DNA of 64,000 nucleotides, from assembly GCA_026400105.1 (NCBI GenBank), contig JAPLPQ010000054.1:1-64000 (forward strand), written 5' to 3'. The notes beneath the pieces were generated by a model. It saw only the letters and a list, made by a program, of their open reading frames with translations. It had not been told where the DNA came from and did not search any database. Positions 1-11,569 of this stretch are shown here, piece after piece. The translations under genes and the position numbers were made by a program. This DNA is from Burkholderiales bacterium. GTDB lineage: Bacteria; Pseudomonadota; Gammaproteobacteria; Burkholderiales; Burkholderiaceae_C. The stretch's first letter is position 1; each line of letters opens with the position of its first letter.

Positions 1-458
1 ATCCAGGGGTTGGTCGGCAGGAATTCCACCGAATAGTCGGGCGTGAAGGTCGACAAGGCCTTGGTCCAGAGCACGGCGCTGCGCAGCTCGGTGATCGGCG
101 CGTAGTTGTTGCGCAGCTGCTCGATCACGGCGCGCAGCGTGTGGCCCGAATCGGCCAGGTCATCCACCAGCAGCACGCGACCGGCAATCTGGCCCTTGGG
201 CGTGGTGATGTAGTGCGCGATGTCGAGATGGCCCTGCACCGTGCCGGCTTCGGCGCGGTAGGAGCTGGTCGACATGATGGCCAGCGGCACGTCGAAGACG
301 CGCGACAGGATGTCACCCGGGCGCATGCCACCGCGCGCGAGGCAGAGGATGGTGTCGAATTCCCAGCCGGATTGGTGAACCTGGATCGCGAGCCGTTCGA
401 TCAAGCCGTGGTATTCGTCGTCCGTGACATAGAGGTGTTTGCCGTCTTCGCTCAGCAT
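1..458 (-). CDS. Phosphoribosyltransferase, C-terminus cut by window edge
   Basis: The minus-strand reading from ATG at 458 gives MLSEDGKHLYVTDDEYHGL and runs off the left edge, so only about 152 residues are seen. The segment VLLVDDLADSGHT is the PRPP-binding signature of type I phosphoribosyltransferases, and the LARGGMRPGD loop before it fits a purine-type (Gpt-like, COG2236-like) enzyme. The start follows GGAG five bases upstream. It lies downstream of purA in the same direction, which suggests purine salvage beside de novo AMP synthesis, but a terminator-like hairpin separates the two. The exact base substrate cannot be told from sequence. Confidence 0.85.
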   Translation of the reverse strand, partial: MLSEDGKHLYVTDDEYHGLIERLAIQVHQSGWEFDTILCLARGGMRPGDILSRVFDVPLAIMSTSSYRAEAGTVQGHLDIAHYITTPKGQIAGRVLLVDDLADSGHTLRAVIEQLRNNYAPITELRSAVLWTKALSTFTPDYSVEFLPTNPW

Positions 459-511
459 GTCGGCTCCGCTTCTGCTTGTTTCTTGTAAAGGGTCGGTACG
501 GAATGGGTGCG

Positions 512-533
512 AAAAAGCGGCCCCAAGGGCCGC
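512..533 (-). terminator. Terminator-like hairpin after purA
   Basis: GCGGCCC and GGGCCGC form a perfect 7-bp stem around a 3-base loop. On the minus strand it is followed by five T. It lies between the purA stop and the downstream phosphoribosyltransferase, so it would end or attenuate purA transcription. Confidence 0.7.
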
Positions 534-547
534 CTTTTCACCTCACA

Positions 548-1963
<1,416 letters not shown>

Positions 1964-3124
1964 TCAGGCTGCCAGGGGCTGCACCAGCCACGCGCCGTCT
2001 TGCGCGACCAGCGCGCGGTTGCAATGGAACTCGTCCACTTCATGTTCATGGCCCGGCAGGACGCAGACCACGGTTTCGCCGGCTGCACGCAGACCGGCAA
2101 TGGCGGCGCGCAGGCCGGGCTCCGATCCCCAGGGGGCCCGGATCGCGGCTTGCAGCGCCGGTGCGGCGGCTGCCGACACCAGTTCCTTCAAGTCCAGACT
2201 GAAGCCGACGGCCGGACGCTTGCGCCCGAACACGCCGCCGACTTCGTCGTAGCGGCCGCCACGCACCAGCTCCTGCAGGCGGCCAGCCTGGCCGCCGAAG
2301 AGCGAGAAGCGCACGCCGGTGTAGTAGGCGTAGCCGCGCAGGTCGGCCAGGTCGAACGACAGGTTGGCGCCCGACAGCTGGTCGGCCAGCCAGCGCAGGT
2401 CGCCCAGCGCACGCTCGAGCAAGGGGCTCGGGCGCAGGCGGCGGGCCGCCTCGGCCAGGATTTCCGGGCCACCATAGAGTTCGGGCAGGGCCAGCAGGCT
2501 GGCTCGCACCTCGGCCGGCAGCTCGCGGCTCAACAGGTCGAGCTCGGCGCTGTTCTTGGCTGCCAGCGCGGCGTGGATGCGGGCGACCGCGGCCGGCTCC
2601 AGCGCCAGGCCAGCCAGCAGCGAGTCGACGATGCGCACGTCGCCCAGGTCGATGGTCTGCTGCTGCAGGCCGGCGGCGGCCAGGCTGGCTTGCGCGAGCT
2701 CGAGGATCTCGAGGTCGGCTTCGCGGCCGGCGTGACCGTAGATCTCGGCGCCGAGCTGCAGCGGCTCGCGCGTGCCGAAGGGCCGGTCGACGCGGGCATG
2801 CAGCACCGGGCCGCAATAGCACAGGCGCGTCAGGCCCTTGCGATTGAGCAGATGGGCATCGATGCGCGCGACCTGCGGCGTCGTGTCGGCGCGCAAGCCC
2901 AGCGAGCGGCCCGACAGCTGGTCGACCAGCTTGAAGGTCTGCAGATCGAGCGCTTCACCGGTGCCGGTCAGCAGGGAGTCAAGGTGCTCGATCATCGGGG
3001 GGATGACGAGCTCGTAGCCGTAGGCGCGCGCGGTATCGAGCAGCGCCCGGCGCAGGTCTTCGATATGCCTGGCCTCGGAGGGCAGGACGTCGGCGATTTG
3101 ATCCGGCAGTAGCCAGGCAGACAT
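1964..3124 (-). CDS. hisZ: ATP phosphoribosyltransferase regulatory subunit
   Basis: HisZ is a class II histidyl-tRNA synthetase paralogue that has lost aminoacylation. It forms the hetero-octamer with short-form HisG and confers histidine feedback control on the first step of histidine synthesis. The 386-residue product begins [18 protein letters not shown] and has the synthetase-like core ([26 protein letters not shown]) but a weaker motif 2 than the true HisS encoded at 10237-11532. A chromosome with hisZ is expected to carry short HisG elsewhere. Position between hflC and purA is the standard betaproteobacterial arrangement. No strong SD is seen before the ATG. Confidence 0.95.
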   Translation of the reverse strand: MSAWLLPDQIADVLPSEARHIEDLRRALLDTARAYGYELVIPPMIEHLDSLLTGTGEALDLQTFKLVDQLSGRSLGLRADTTPQVARIDAHLLNRKGLTRLCYCGPVLHARVDRPFGTREPLQLGAEIYGHAGREADLEILELAQASLAAAGLQQQTIDLGDVRIVDSLLAGLALEPAAVARIHAALAAKNSAELDLLSRELPAEVRASLLALPELYGGPEILAEAARRLRPSPLLERALGDLRWLADQLSGANLSFDLADLRGYAYYTGVRFSLFGGQAGRLQELVRGGRYDEVGGVFGRKRPAVGFSLDLKELVSAAAAPALQAAIRAPWGSEPGLRAAIAGLRAAGETVVCVLPGHEHEVDEFHCNRALVAQDGAWLVQPLAA

Positions 3125-3158
3125 GGGGGTATCGGGAGCTGTTAAAAAAGGGATTTTA

Positions 3159-3180
3159 CCGGGTGCAGCGAGGCACCCGG
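3159..3180 (-). terminator. Hairpin between hflC and hisZ
   Basis: CCGGGTGC and GCACCCGG form a perfect 8-bp stem with a 6-base loop. On the minus strand it is followed by TAAAATCCCTTTTTT, an interrupted T tract. It could be a partial terminator that lowers hisZ-purA expression relative to hflKC. Confidence 0.5.
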
Positions 3181-3192
3181 CAAGAGGAACGC

Positions 3193-4089
3193 TCAGCGCG
3201 CTGCGGCGGCCGATCCGCTCGAGCGCATGGCCTTGAAGAATTCGCTCGACGGGTCGAGCACCAGCATGTCGGACTTGTTGGCGAAGCTGGCCTTGTAGGC
3301 CTCGAGGCTGCGATAGAACTGGGCGAAGGCCGGGTCCTTGCCGAAGGCCTGGGCATAGAGCCGGGATGCCTCGGCATCGCCCTCGCCCTTGATCTTCTGC
3401 GCATCGCGGAAGGCCTGCGCCACCAGCACCTCGCGCTGACGGTCGGCGTCGGCGCGGATCTTCTCGCCGTCGGCCGAACCGGTCGAGCGCAGCTCGTTGG
3501 CGACCCGCTTGCGCTCGGCCTCCATCCGGTCGTAGACCGACTTGGTGATGGTCTCGGCGTAATCGACCCGGGTGATGCGGACATCGACCACGTCCATGCC
3601 CCAGGGCTTGTCGGCACCGCGCACGGCCGCGAGCACCTCGCGCTTGACGTCGGCCATCAGCTGCTCGCGCTGGCTCGACAGCAGCTCCTTGACGGTGCGC
3701 TTGTTGACTTCCTGCTGGAAGCTGTTGCGCACCACGCGCTTGAGCTGGTCGGTGCCGGCGCGCTCGTCGAGGCCGACGTTGCGGATATAGGCCTGCGGGT
3801 CGGAGATGCGCCAGCGCACATACCAGTCGATCACGACGCGCTGCTTCTCGGCCGTCAGCGTCGGCTCGGTGTCGCTGCTTTTCAGCGTGAGCAGGCGCTT
3901 GTCGACATAGGAGACGTTCTGGAACGGCGGCGGCAGCTTGACATGCAGGCCCGGCTCGGTGATCACGCTCTTGATCTGGCCCAGCGCATAGACCACGCCG
4001 AACTGGCGCTGATCGACCACGAAGAGCATCGAGCTGGCCAGCGCAACCGCCACCAGCAGGGAAGACAGGATGAATCCGATTCTGTTCAT
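3193..4089 (-). CDS. hflC: HflC, SPFH-family modulator of FtsH
   Basis: HflC pairs with HflK in the inner membrane and forms a large periplasmic-facing assembly around the FtsH protease, modulating turnover of membrane proteins. The start is taken at [12 protein letters not shown] (ATG at 4089), giving 298 residues; the longer ORF in the track adds 50 residues that overlap hflK. An N-terminal transmembrane helix (about 5-24) precedes the band-7 domain, which begins [13 protein letters not shown]. The C-terminal half is rich in Ala, Glu and Arg and likely coiled coil. It starts 19 bases after the hflK stop. Confidence 0.96.
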   Translation of the reverse strand: MNRIGFILSSLLVAVALASSMLFVVDQRQFGVVYALGQIKSVITEPGLHVKLPPPFQNVSYVDKRLLTLKSSDTEPTLTAEKQRVVIDWYVRWRISDPQAYIRNVGLDERAGTDQLKRVVRNSFQQEVNKRTVKELLSSQREQLMADVKREVLAAVRGADKPWGMDVVDVRITRVDYAETITKSVYDRMEAERKRVANELRSTGSADGEKIRADADRQREVLVAQAFRDAQKIKGEGDAEASRLYAQAFGKDPAFAQFYRSLEAYKASFANKSDMLVLDPSSEFFKAMRSSGSAAAAR

Positions 4090-4108
4090 ATTCTGGTCCT
4101 CAGGGCCT

Positions 4109-5446
4109 TCAGCGGACGTCGCGGTCGCGCGAGCGATCGCTCTCGCGGCTGCGCGAGGCTGCTGCGCCCGCGTTCGCCGGCGAACCATTGGAAGCAGCAG
4201 CGGGCGCCGGAGCGGCCACCGTCGCGGCTGGCTCGGCATGGCCGCTCAGCTGCATGACCTTGTCGAGCGGCAGATACAGCATGTTCGAGCCCTGCTTGGT
4301 ATCGACCAGCACCTTGCTGACGTTGCCGTAGACCTGCTGCATCGTGTCCAGATACATGCGCTCGCGCGTGACCTGCGGTGCCTTGGCGTATTCGGCCTGC
4401 ACCAGGCGGAAGCGCTGGGCATCGCCCTCGGCTTGCGCGACGATGCGGGCCTTGTAGCCTTCGGCTTCCTCGAACAGGCGCGAGGCCGTGCCCTTGGCGC
4501 GCGGCACCACCTCGTTGGCGTAGGCCTCGGCCTCGTTCTTCGAGCGCTCGCGCTCCTGGCCGGCTTTCAGCACATCGTCAAAGGCGGCCTGCACCTCCAG
4601 CGGCGGACGCACGCCGCCTTGCTGCAGGTTGATGCCGACGACCTCGATGCCGATCTCGTAGCGGTCCAGGATGGCTTGCATCAGGGTGCGCACGCGCGGA
4701 CCGATCTGGTCGCGCTCCTCGGCCAGTGCCGCATCCATCTTCATCTTGCCCACCACCTCGCGCACGGCGGTCTCGGCGGCCTTGCGCACCGCGTCCTCGG
4801 GGTCGCGGCTGTTGAACAGGAAGGCACGCGCGTCGCTCAGGCGGTACTGGACCGCGAACTTGATCTCGACGATGTTCTCGTCCTCGGTCAGCATGGCCGA
4901 CTCGCGCAGGCCGGTGGCGCGCATGACGGCGTCGCCGCCGACATCGACCGAGCGGATCTGGGTCGCGTTGACGGTTTCGTGGCGCTGGATCGGATAAGGC
5001 AGGCGCCAGTTGAAGCCGGCGCCAACCGTGCCCTGGTAGCGGCCGAACTGGGTGATGACGGCCTGCTGGCCTTCCTGCACGATGAAGAAGCCGGTCCCGA
5101 GCCAGACCAGCAGCAGACCGCCAGCGATCACGCCCACGCCGATGCCGGTGCCCTTCGGTCCGGGCTTGAAGCCCGGGAACTGGCCACCCGGCTTGCCACC
5201 GCCTGCGCCGCCGCCGCCGCCACCGAACAGACCCGACAGCTTGCGGTTGAAGTCCTGCCAGAGTTCGTCGAGGTCGGGCGGCCCCTGGTTCGGACCGGCC
5301 GGACGCTTGGAGCGCTGTTCCTCGCCGGAGCCACCGGCATCGGGCTTGCTCTCGTCACCACGGCCCCAGCGGGGATCGTTGAGGTTGAACATGCCCTTGA
5401 GCCGGTCCCAGCGGACCGCACGCAGGCTCAACAAATTGAAGTTCAT
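4109..5446 (-). CDS. hflK: HflK, SPFH-family modulator of FtsH
   Basis: HflK is the partner of HflC in the FtsH-regulating membrane complex. From MNFNLLSLRAVRW the product is 445 residues; an internal ATG (5392, MFNLNDPRWGRG) is an alternative start. The N-terminal cytoplasmic part is charged and glycine rich (GGGGGGAGGGKPGG), followed by one transmembrane helix (GVIAGGLLLVWLGTGFF) and the band-7 domain starting VQEGQQAVITQFG. The C-terminal Ala/Pro/Ser tail ends in an Arg/Asp-Ser repeat-like stretch (SRESDRSRDRD). It sits 28 bases after hflX and 19 before hflC. Confidence 0.96.
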   Translation of the reverse strand: MNFNLLSLRAVRWDRLKGMFNLNDPRWGRGDESKPDAGGSGEEQRSKRPAGPNQGPPDLDELWQDFNRKLSGLFGGGGGGAGGGKPGGQFPGFKPGPKGTGIGVGVIAGGLLLVWLGTGFFIVQEGQQAVITQFGRYQGTVGAGFNWRLPYPIQRHETVNATQIRSVDVGGDAVMRATGLRESAMLTEDENIVEIKFAVQYRLSDARAFLFNSRDPEDAVRKAAETAVREVVGKMKMDAALAEERDQIGPRVRTLMQAILDRYEIGIEVVGINLQQGGVRPPLEVQAAFDDVLKAGQERERSKNEAEAYANEVVPRAKGTASRLFEEAEGYKARIVAQAEGDAQRFRLVQAEYAKAPQVTRERMYLDTMQQVYGNVSKVLVDTKQGSNMLYLPLDKVMQLSGHAEPAATVAAPAPAAASNGSPANAGAAASRSRESDRSRDRDVR

Positions 5447-5474
5447 GTAGGTTTTGGCTTGCGGTGGAAATAGG

Positions 5475-6659
5475 CTATTGTGCCGAATCCTCGAGGCCGT
5501 CGCCGCTTTCGGGAGACTCGGGCTGGCGGGCACCGAAACGGGCACGCACCCGCTCGGCCAGCAGGCCGCGCAGATCGGACAGCCCGTCGCCGGTGTGCGC
5601 GCTCAGGAAGATGCGCGGCACCGTCTGGCCGTCGAGCTCGATCTGGTCGACGCGCTGCAGCGGCTGGCGTTCGGGCTCGACCGCGTCGAGCTTGTTGAAG
5701 ACCAGGATCTGCGGCAGGTCGTCGGCACCGATCTCGCGCAGCACCCGCATCACCTCGGTGATCTGCTCGGGATGGTCGGGGTTGGACGCGTCGACCACAT
5801 GCAGCAGCAAGTCGGCGTCGCGCGCCTCCTGCAGCGTGGCGGCAAAGGCCTCGACCAGGCCATGCGGCAGGTCGCGGATGAAGCCCACCGTGTCGGACAG
5901 CGACACCGTGCGCTCGACCTCGCCCAGGTAGAGCTGGCGCGTCGTGGTGTCGAGCGTCGCGAACAGCTGGTCGGCCGCATAGGCGCGCGCCTTGACCAGC
6001 GCGTTGAAGATCGAGGACTTGCCGGCGTTGGTGTAGCCGACCAGCGAGATCGTGAAGGTCTCGCGCCGCTCGCGCTGGCGCCGCTGCGTGCTGCGCTGGC
6101 GCTTGACCTTCTCCAGTCGCTCGCGGGTGCGCTTGATCGAATCGCCGATCATGCGGCGGTCAAGCTCGATCTGGGTCTCGCCCGGGCCGCCACGCATGCC
6201 GATGCCGCCGCTCTGGCGCTCGAGGTGGGACCAGCGCCGCACCAGGCGGGTGCTCAGGTATTGCAGGCGCGCGAGCTCGACTTGCAGCTTGCCCTCGTGG
6301 CTGCGCGCGCGCTGGGCAAAGATCTCGAGGATCAGCAGGGTGCGGTCGTTGACCGGCAGCCCCATGTGACGCTCGAGGTTGCGCTGCTGCGACGGGCTCA
6401 ACGCCTGGTCGAACAGGATTTCGGTCGCGCCATGGCCCAGCGCCAACGCCTTGATCTCGTCGGCCTTGCCGGAACCGATGAACAGGGCCGGATCGGGGGC
6501 GCGCCGCTTGCAGGCGACCCGGTCAACGACACGGTAGCCGGCGGTCTCGGCGAGCTGGGCCAGCTCCTCGAGTTCGGCGTCGAAATGCGGCAGGCCCAGG
6601 TCGACTCCTACGAGCACGACGCCGGGCAGCGCGGCAGGGGATTTCTGACTGTCGTTCAA
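5475..6659 (-). CDS. hflX: Ribosome-associated GTPase HflX
   Basis: HflX is an Obg-type GTPase that binds the large ribosomal subunit and splits stalled 70S ribosomes in stress. The 394-residue product has the N-terminal HflX domain with its GSGKADEIK segment, a long basic helical linker and a G domain with P-loop GYTNAGKSS, the switch region DTTTRQLYL, G3-like DTVGFIRDLP and NKLD (G4). It begins six bases after the hfq stop, so the two are surely co-transcribed, as in most proteobacteria. Confidence 0.97.
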   Translation of the reverse strand: MNDSQKSPAALPGVVLVGVDLGLPHFDAELEELAQLAETAGYRVVDRVACKRRAPDPALFIGSGKADEIKALALGHGATEILFDQALSPSQQRNLERHMGLPVNDRTLLILEIFAQRARSHEGKLQVELARLQYLSTRLVRRWSHLERQSGGIGMRGGPGETQIELDRRMIGDSIKRTRERLEKVKRQRSTQRRQRERRETFTISLVGYTNAGKSSIFNALVKARAYAADQLFATLDTTTRQLYLGEVERTVSLSDTVGFIRDLPHGLVEAFAATLQEARDADLLLHVVDASNPDHPEQITEVMRVLREIGADDLPQILVFNKLDAVEPERQPLQRVDQIELDGQTVPRIFLSAHTGDGLSDLRGLLAERVRARFGARQPESPESGDGLEDSAQ

Positions 6660-6665
6660 GGAGGA

Positions 6666-6920
6666 TCAGGCAGCAGCGACAGGCTGATCAGGCGCGGCAG
6701 CGCTGAACTGGACCGGACGGCCCGGAACGATGGTGGAGATCGCGTGCTTGTAGACCATCTGGGTCACGGTGTTGCGCAGCAGCACGACATACTGGTCAAA
6801 GGACTCGATCTGGCCTTGCAGCTTGATTCCGTTGACCAGGTAAATCGACACCGGCACGTGCTCGCGGCGCAGCTGGTTCAGGAAAGGATCTTGCAAGAGT
6901 TGGCCTTTGTTATTGCTCAC
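6666..6920 (-). CDS. hfq: RNA chaperone Hfq, GTG start
   Basis: Hfq is the hexameric Sm-like chaperone that pairs small RNAs with mRNAs. The core has the Sm1 region ([19 protein letters not shown]) and the Sm2 signature VYKHAIST. The track begins at TTG (6938), but a GTG at 6920 preceded by ACGGAG with a 6-base gap fits far better and gives [13 protein letters not shown], the usual family N-terminus, for 84 residues. The short C-terminal tail is Ala/Pro rich and lacks the long acidic tip of E. coli Hfq. It heads hfq-hflX-hflK-hflC. Confidence 0.96.
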   Translation of the reverse strand: MSNNKGQLLQDPFLNQLRREHVPVSIYLVNGIKLQGQIESFDQYVVLLRNTVTQMVYKHAISTIVPGRPVQFSAAAPDQPVAAA

Positions 6921-7003
6921 GATATGCTCCGTGTTCAAAAGAGTTGAGGGATGGCGACCTTACCACAGCCCGCCCGCTTCCTGCGGGCCGGCGGCGGCTG
7001 GGG

Positions 7004-8332
7004 TCATTCGTCGTAGGGGTTGGCCGCGGTCTTGAACTCGATGCGCAGCGGCGTGCCGACCAGGTCGAACGCCTTGCGGAAACGGCCCTCGAGGAAGCGC
7101 TTGTAGGCGTTGTCGACGTTGTCGAGCGAGTTGCCGTGGATCACGATCACCGGCGGGTTCATGCCGCCCTGGTGCGCATAGCGCATCTTGGGCCGGTACA
7201 TGCCGCCGCGCTTGGGCGCCTGCAGCACGATCGACTCCTGCAGCAGACGGGTCAGCAACGGCGTCGGCATCTTGACCATGGCCGAGGCGTAGGCCTTGGC
7301 GATCGAGCCCCAGAGCGGACCGATGCCCTGGCGCTTCTTGGCCGAGATCATGTGCAGCGGCGCGAACTTCAGGAAGCCGAGCCGGCTCTCGATCGAGCGT
7401 TGCAGCGTCTCGCGCTGGTAGCTGTCGATCGCGTCCCACTTGTTGATCGCCAGCACCACGGCGCGACCGCTCTCGAGCGCGAAGCCCGCGATATGCGCAT
7501 CCTGGTCGGTCACGCCTTCGGTCGCGTCGAGCAGCAGCAGCACGACATGGGCGTTCTCGATCGCCTGCAGCGTCTTGACGACCGAGAACTTCTCGATCGC
7601 CTCGAAGACCCGGCCCTTGCGGCGCAGGCCGGCGGTGTCGATCAGCTCGAACTTCTGGCCGTTGCGCTCGAACGGGACCGAGATCGCGTCGCGCGTCGTG
7701 CCCGGCATGTCGAAGGCGACCAGGCGCTCCTCGCCCAGCCAGGCATTGATCAGCGTCGACTTGCCGACGTTGGGCCGACCGGCGACGGCCAGCTTGATCA
7801 CGCTCTCGTCGGGCGCGACGGCTTCTTCCTCGTCGGGCCAGGACAGCTTGTCGAGCGCCGCCTCGAGCATCGGGCGCACGCCCTGGCCATGCGCGGCCGA
7901 AACCGGCAGCACCTCGCCCAGGCCGAGCTCGTAGAACTCGACCAGTTGCGAGCCCTCCTTCATGCCTTCGGCCTTGTTGGCCACCAGCAGCGTCGGCTTG
8001 TTGAGCCGGCGCAGGTAGTTGGCGATGTCGTGGTCCTGCGCGCTCAGGCCGCCACGGGCGTCGAGCACGAACACGACGACGTCGGACTCGGCGACTGCCT
8101 GCTGGGTCTGCTTGGCCATCTCCTTGAAGATGCCGCTACCGGCATCGGGCTCGAAGCCGCCGGTGTCGATCACGATGAATTCGCGCTTGCCCAGACGGGC
8201 GTTGCCGTAGTGGCGGTCGCGCGTCAGGCCGGGAAAGTCGGCGACGATGGCGTCGCGCGTCTTGGTCAGGCGGTTGAAAAGGGTGGATTTGCCGACGTTG
8301 GGTCGGCCCACCAGGGCGATCACAGGTTTCAT
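7004..8332 (-). CDS. der: Ribosome assembly GTPase Der (EngA)
   Basis: Der is an essential tandem GTPase for 50S subunit maturation. Both G domains are visible: GRPNVGKST near residue 9 and again near residue 188, each followed by its own DTGG or DTAG and NK.EG/NKWD motifs. The C-terminal KH-like domain follows. The start at 8332 ([11 protein letters not shown]) gives 442 residues. The longer ORF extends into bamB and is rejected. The ATG overlaps the bamB stop as ATGA, so translation is probably coupled. Confidence 0.97.
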   Translation of the reverse strand: MKPVIALVGRPNVGKSTLFNRLTKTRDAIVADFPGLTRDRHYGNARLGKREFIVIDTGGFEPDAGSGIFKEMAKQTQQAVAESDVVVFVLDARGGLSAQDHDIANYLRRLNKPTLLVANKAEGMKEGSQLVEFYELGLGEVLPVSAAHGQGVRPMLEAALDKLSWPDEEEAVAPDESVIKLAVAGRPNVGKSTLINAWLGEERLVAFDMPGTTRDAISVPFERNGQKFELIDTAGLRRKGRVFEAIEKFSVVKTLQAIENAHVVLLLLDATEGVTDQDAHIAGFALESGRAVVLAINKWDAIDSYQRETLQRSIESRLGFLKFAPLHMISAKKRQGIGPLWGSIAKAYASAMVKMPTPLLTRLLQESIVLQAPKRGGMYRPKMRYAHQGGMNPPVIVIHGNSLDNVDNAYKRFLEGRFRKAFDLVGTPLRIEFKTAANPYDE

Positions 8333-9471
8333 TCGGGGCGCCAGGCGTAGAGAACGCCCTTGCGTGTCAGGGCCAGCAGGTTTTGACCCGCCAGCAGGGG
8401 GGCGGAGACAATGGCCGAGCCATCGGTCTCCAGTCGATTCAGCAGCTTGCCGTCCTCGCGAGCGAGCACATGCACATAGCCCTGGGCGTCGCCGATCGCG
8501 ATCGAACGGCCAGCCATCAGCGGGGCGCTCAGGCCACGGTTCAGCAGCAGGTCGGATTGCCACTGGACATCACCGTTGTCGAGTTTCCAGGCCAGCAGGC
8601 GACCGTTGCTTTCGGCACCGTAGACGCGGTCGCCATCGGCGGCCAGGCCGACAGCGCCGTTGGCCGGCTTGGTCCAGCGCAGCGCGCCGCGCTGGGCGTC
8701 GACGCAGCCGACGGCCGACTGGAAGGCGCGCACGCAGACATTGCCTTGCACGCGGGCCGCCGGACCGACCAGGTCGAGCAGGCGTTCGATTTCGTTGACG
8801 CCGCGCGTGGACGCGACCGGGACCTCCCAGCGCGGCTGGCCGTTGCCCGGATTGAGGCCGCTCAGGCGCGCGCCCATGCCGGCCACCAGGGTATCGCCGA
8901 CCGCCAGCAGCACGCCGGGCTGCTGCAGCACCAGCGGCTCGGTGCCGCGCGCGGCCTGGGTCCAGAGCCTGGCGCCGTTGCTCGCGTCATAGGCCGAGAC
9001 GCTGCGGTCGCCCGCCAGCACGAAGACGCGACGACCGGCCACCAGCGGCGCGCTGAAGGCGCGCGCAGGCAGACGCACGCGCCACTGCACCTTGCCCAGC
9101 GCGATGGCGACGAGCTCGTTGTCCTGGGTCACGACCGCCGCAGTTTCACCGTCGTAGCCGACACCGGCCGAGACTGGCGTGCCGAGCTCGCTGCGCCAGC
9201 GCTCGCTGCCGCTCTCGGCATCGAGCACCAGCACCCGGCCTGCGGCGCTGACCAGCGCCAGTTCGCGCCCGACCAGGGCCGGCACCGATTGCGGCGCGGG
9301 CGCACCGAGCTGGACCTTCCAGGCCTGGCGGGCTGGCAGGCTGGAATCGAAGGACTTCAGCGCGGCGGGCTTGGGCTTGGTCGGACTGGAAGAGCAGCCG
9401 GCCAGGGCCAGCAGGACCGCAGCGGTGGCGACGGCAAGGCGCGGGGTGGCGCGACTGAGGCTGAACGTCAC
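8329..9471 (-). CDS. bamB: Outer-membrane assembly lipoprotein BamB
   Basis: BamB is the eight-bladed beta-propeller lipoprotein of the BAM complex and aids insertion of beta-barrel proteins. The 380-residue product starts with a lipoprotein signal (LLALAGC, lipid-attachment Cys26) and then PQQ-like repeats such as [13 protein letters not shown] and [13 protein letters not shown], spaced roughly every 40-50 residues. The gene overlaps der by four bases and begins five bases after the YfgM-like gene. bamA and bamD are also in this window, but each in a different transcription unit. Confidence 0.96.
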   Translation of the reverse strand: MTFSLSRATPRLAVATAAVLLALAGCSSSPTKPKPAALKSFDSSLPARQAWKVQLGAPAPQSVPALVGRELALVSAAGRVLVLDAESGSERWRSELGTPVSAGVGYDGETAAVVTQDNELVAIALGKVQWRVRLPARAFSAPLVAGRRVFVLAGDRSVSAYDASNGARLWTQAARGTEPLVLQQPGVLLAVGDTLVAGMGARLSGLNPGNGQPRWEVPVASTRGVNEIERLLDLVGPAARVQGNVCVRAFQSAVGCVDAQRGALRWTKPANGAVGLAADGDRVYGAESNGRLLAWKLDNGDVQWQSDLLLNRGLSAPLMAGRSIAIGDAQGYVHVLAREDGKLLNRLETDGSAIVSAPLLAGQNLLALTRKGVLYAWRPE

Positions 9472-9476
9472 GGAAC

Positions 9477-10145
9477 TTACTCCTGGGTGGGGGTGGAGGC
9501 CGGCTCGGGATCAAAGCCGAGCGCATTGAGCTTGGCCTGGACGATGCGGCGGTATTCGGGCGCGCTCGAAAGCCCGTCCCAGGCGCTGCGGTAGGCAGTG
9601 CGCGCCGCGTCGGACTGGCCCTGGGCCTGCAGCACATCGCCACGGCGATCGGCCAGCAGCGGGGCGAATTCGGGGCTGGCCTTGAAGTCCAGCGTCTTGA
9701 GCGCGCGCTCGTAGTCCTTGGCCTCGAGTTCGAGGCCGGCCAGGCGCAGGCGCGCGACGGCGATCAAGGCCGAATCGGACGACTGGTCGATGACCCAGGC
9801 CAGCGCCTTGCGCGCTTCCTCGACCTTGCCCGCGCCGTGCAGCGAACTGGCAGCCAGCAGACCGGCCTGCTGGCCCTGCTGGGCGCGGCCGGCCTTGGCC
9901 TGCACATCGGCCCAGACGCGCTGGACCTTGTCGGCTTCGCCGGCCTGGACCGCGCGCTCGAGCTCGTCATAGAGCGCGGCCGCTTCCTGGCCCGACTTGC
10001 GCTGCCAGTACTGCCAGCCGTTGAAGGCGGCCAGTCCCGTGAGGGCAGCAATCAGCACCCAGCTGATCAGGTTGCCGTACTGGGACCAGAAATGTTTGAA
10101 ATTGGCGAGCTGTTCCTGCTCTTCCAGGTCGAGATGGGCGGCCAT
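9477..10145 (-). CDS. YfgM/TPR-like inner-membrane ancillary protein
   Basis: The 222-residue product has a short cytoplasmic N-terminus (MAAHLDLEEQEQLANFKHFW), one transmembrane helix (GNLISWVLIAALTGLAAF) and a periplasmic helical part with TPR-like repeats (ADVQAKAGRAQQGQQAG, ALAWVIDQSSDSALIAVARLRLAG). This matches the YfgM family, associated with the SecYEG translocon and periplasmic chaperones in E. coli. The position hisS-yfgM-bamB-der is the same as in many proteobacteria and supports the call. It probably shares a transcript with bamB. Confidence 0.88.
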   Translation of the reverse strand: MAAHLDLEEQEQLANFKHFWSQYGNLISWVLIAALTGLAAFNGWQYWQRKSGQEAAALYDELERAVQAGEADKVQRVWADVQAKAGRAQQGQQAGLLAASSLHGAGKVEEARKALAWVIDQSSDSALIAVARLRLAGLELEAKDYERALKTLDFKASPEFAPLLADRRGDVLQAQGQSDAARTAYRSAWDGLSSAPEYRRIVQAKLNALGFDPEPASTPTQE

Positions 10146-10171
10146 GGGCTCAATCGAAAAGGGTGATACGG

Positions 10172-10194
10172 GAGGGTCCGTCAGGCGGACCCTC
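10172..10194. other. Hairpin between hisS and the yfgM-like gene
   Basis: GAGGGTCCG and CGGACCCTC form a perfect 9-bp stem with a 5-base loop. There is no adjacent T run on the minus strand, so it is more likely an mRNA-stability or processing element than an intrinsic terminator. Confidence 0.55.
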
Positions 10195-10236
10195 GACGGG
10201 CATTGTAGGCCGATGCAGCCGGGGATGCGGCCGCGC

Positions 10237-11532
10237 TCAGGCTTGGCGCAACTGCGCCGCCCATTGCGCGGCCTGCGCCAGCGCGAACTGGGTCTGCTCG
10301 CTGATGGCGCCTGCGCCCTCGCGCAGCGGCTTGACCGCGACCTGACCGGCCTCGAGCTCGCTGGCGCCGAAGATCAGCGCATAGCGCGCGCCGCTGCCAT
10401 CGGCCTTCTTGAATTGCGACTTCATGCTGCCGTGGCCGTCGGCCCCGCCGGCATGCATCTGGACCGAGACGCCAGCAGCGCGCAGCGCGCGCAGCACCGG
10501 CATCACCTGCGGCATGGCCTCGACCTGCGGCACCACCGCATAGCAGTCGGGCACCGGAACGGCCGGCAGCAGGTTTTGCGCCTTGAGCAGTTCGAGAATG
10601 CGCTCGACCCCGAGCGCCCAGCCGACCGCCGGCGCCGGCTTGCCGCCGATCTGCGCGATCAGGCCGTCGTAGCGCCCGCCCGCGCAGACCGTGCCCTGCG
10701 AGCCGAGCGAGGTCGTGACGAACTCGAACACGCTCAGGTTGTAATAGTCCATGCCGCGCACCAGGCGCGGGTTGATGCGGTAGCCGATGCCCTGGGCATC
10801 GAGCAGCGCGCGCAGGCCGTTGAAATGCGCCAGCGACTCCGCGCCCAGGTAGTCCATCAGCTTGGGCGCGCCCTCGACCAGGGCCTGCATGGCCGGGTTC
10901 TTGGTGTCGAGGATACGCAGCGGATTGGTGTAGAGGCGGCGCTTGGCGTCCTCGTCGAGCTGCTCCTGGTGCTGCTCGAGGTAATGGATCAGCGCGGCGC
11001 GGTGCAGCTGGCGCTCGGCCGGCTGGCCCAGGCTGTTGATCTCGAGCGTCACATCGCTCAAGCCCAGCTCGGCCCAGAGGTCGCAGGCCAAGGTGATCTG
11101 CTCGGCGTCGACATCGGGGCCGGCAAAGCCCAGCGCCTCGGAGCCGATCTGGTGGAACTGGCGGTAGCGGCCGCGCTGCGGGCGCTCGTGGCGGAACATC
11201 GGACCCATGTAGTAGAGGCGCTTGGGGCCGTCGTACAGCATGTTGTGCTCGATCGCGGCGCGCACCACGCCGGCGGTCGCCTCGGGGCGCAGGGTCAGCT
11301 GCTCGCCATTGAGCCGGTCCTCGAAGGAGTACATCTCCTTCTCGACGATGTCGGTGACCTCGCCCAGGCCGCGCACGAACAGGCCGGTCGGCTCGACGAT
11401 CGGCGTGCGGATATTGCGGTAGCCGTAGCGGCTCATCAGCGCACGGACCTTGGCTTCGAGCCATTCCCAATGCGCCGATTCGGGCGCCGCGATGTCGTTC
11501 ATGCCTTTGACGGCACTGAGTTTTTCTGCCAT
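10237..11532 (-). CDS. hisS: Histidyl-tRNA synthetase
   Basis: HisS charges tRNA-His in the cytosol. From [14 protein letters not shown] (ATG 11532) the product is 431 residues. Class II motifs are present: motif 2 around [14 protein letters not shown], the histidine-A loop GGRYDGL and motif 3 near [10 protein letters not shown]. The 37 extra residues in the track lie upstream of this ATG and are not conserved in the family. It follows ispG by 37 bases. The degenerate paralogue hisZ is 7 kb downstream. Confidence 0.97.
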   Translation of the reverse strand: MAEKLSAVKGMNDIAAPESAHWEWLEAKVRALMSRYGYRNIRTPIVEPTGLFVRGLGEVTDIVEKEMYSFEDRLNGEQLTLRPEATAGVVRAAIEHNMLYDGPKRLYYMGPMFRHERPQRGRYRQFHQIGSEALGFAGPDVDAEQITLACDLWAELGLSDVTLEINSLGQPAERQLHRAALIHYLEQHQEQLDEDAKRRLYTNPLRILDTKNPAMQALVEGAPKLMDYLGAESLAHFNGLRALLDAQGIGYRINPRLVRGMDYYNLSVFEFVTTSLGSQGTVCAGGRYDGLIAQIGGKPAPAVGWALGVERILELLKAQNLLPAVPVPDCYAVVPQVEAMPQVMPVLRALRAAGVSVQMHAGGADGHGSMKSQFKKADGSGARYALIFGASELEAGQVAVKPLREGAGAISEQTQFALAQAAQWAAQLRQA

Positions 11533-11569
11533 GGATTCTTTTGCTAAGCTGCTTGCAGGGCGCGCCGGA

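Noticed and set aside
4090-4239. 50-residue N-terminal extension of HflC in the track
   Set aside because: It overlaps hflK coding sequence and is Arg/Pro rich; [10 protein letters not shown] is the family start.
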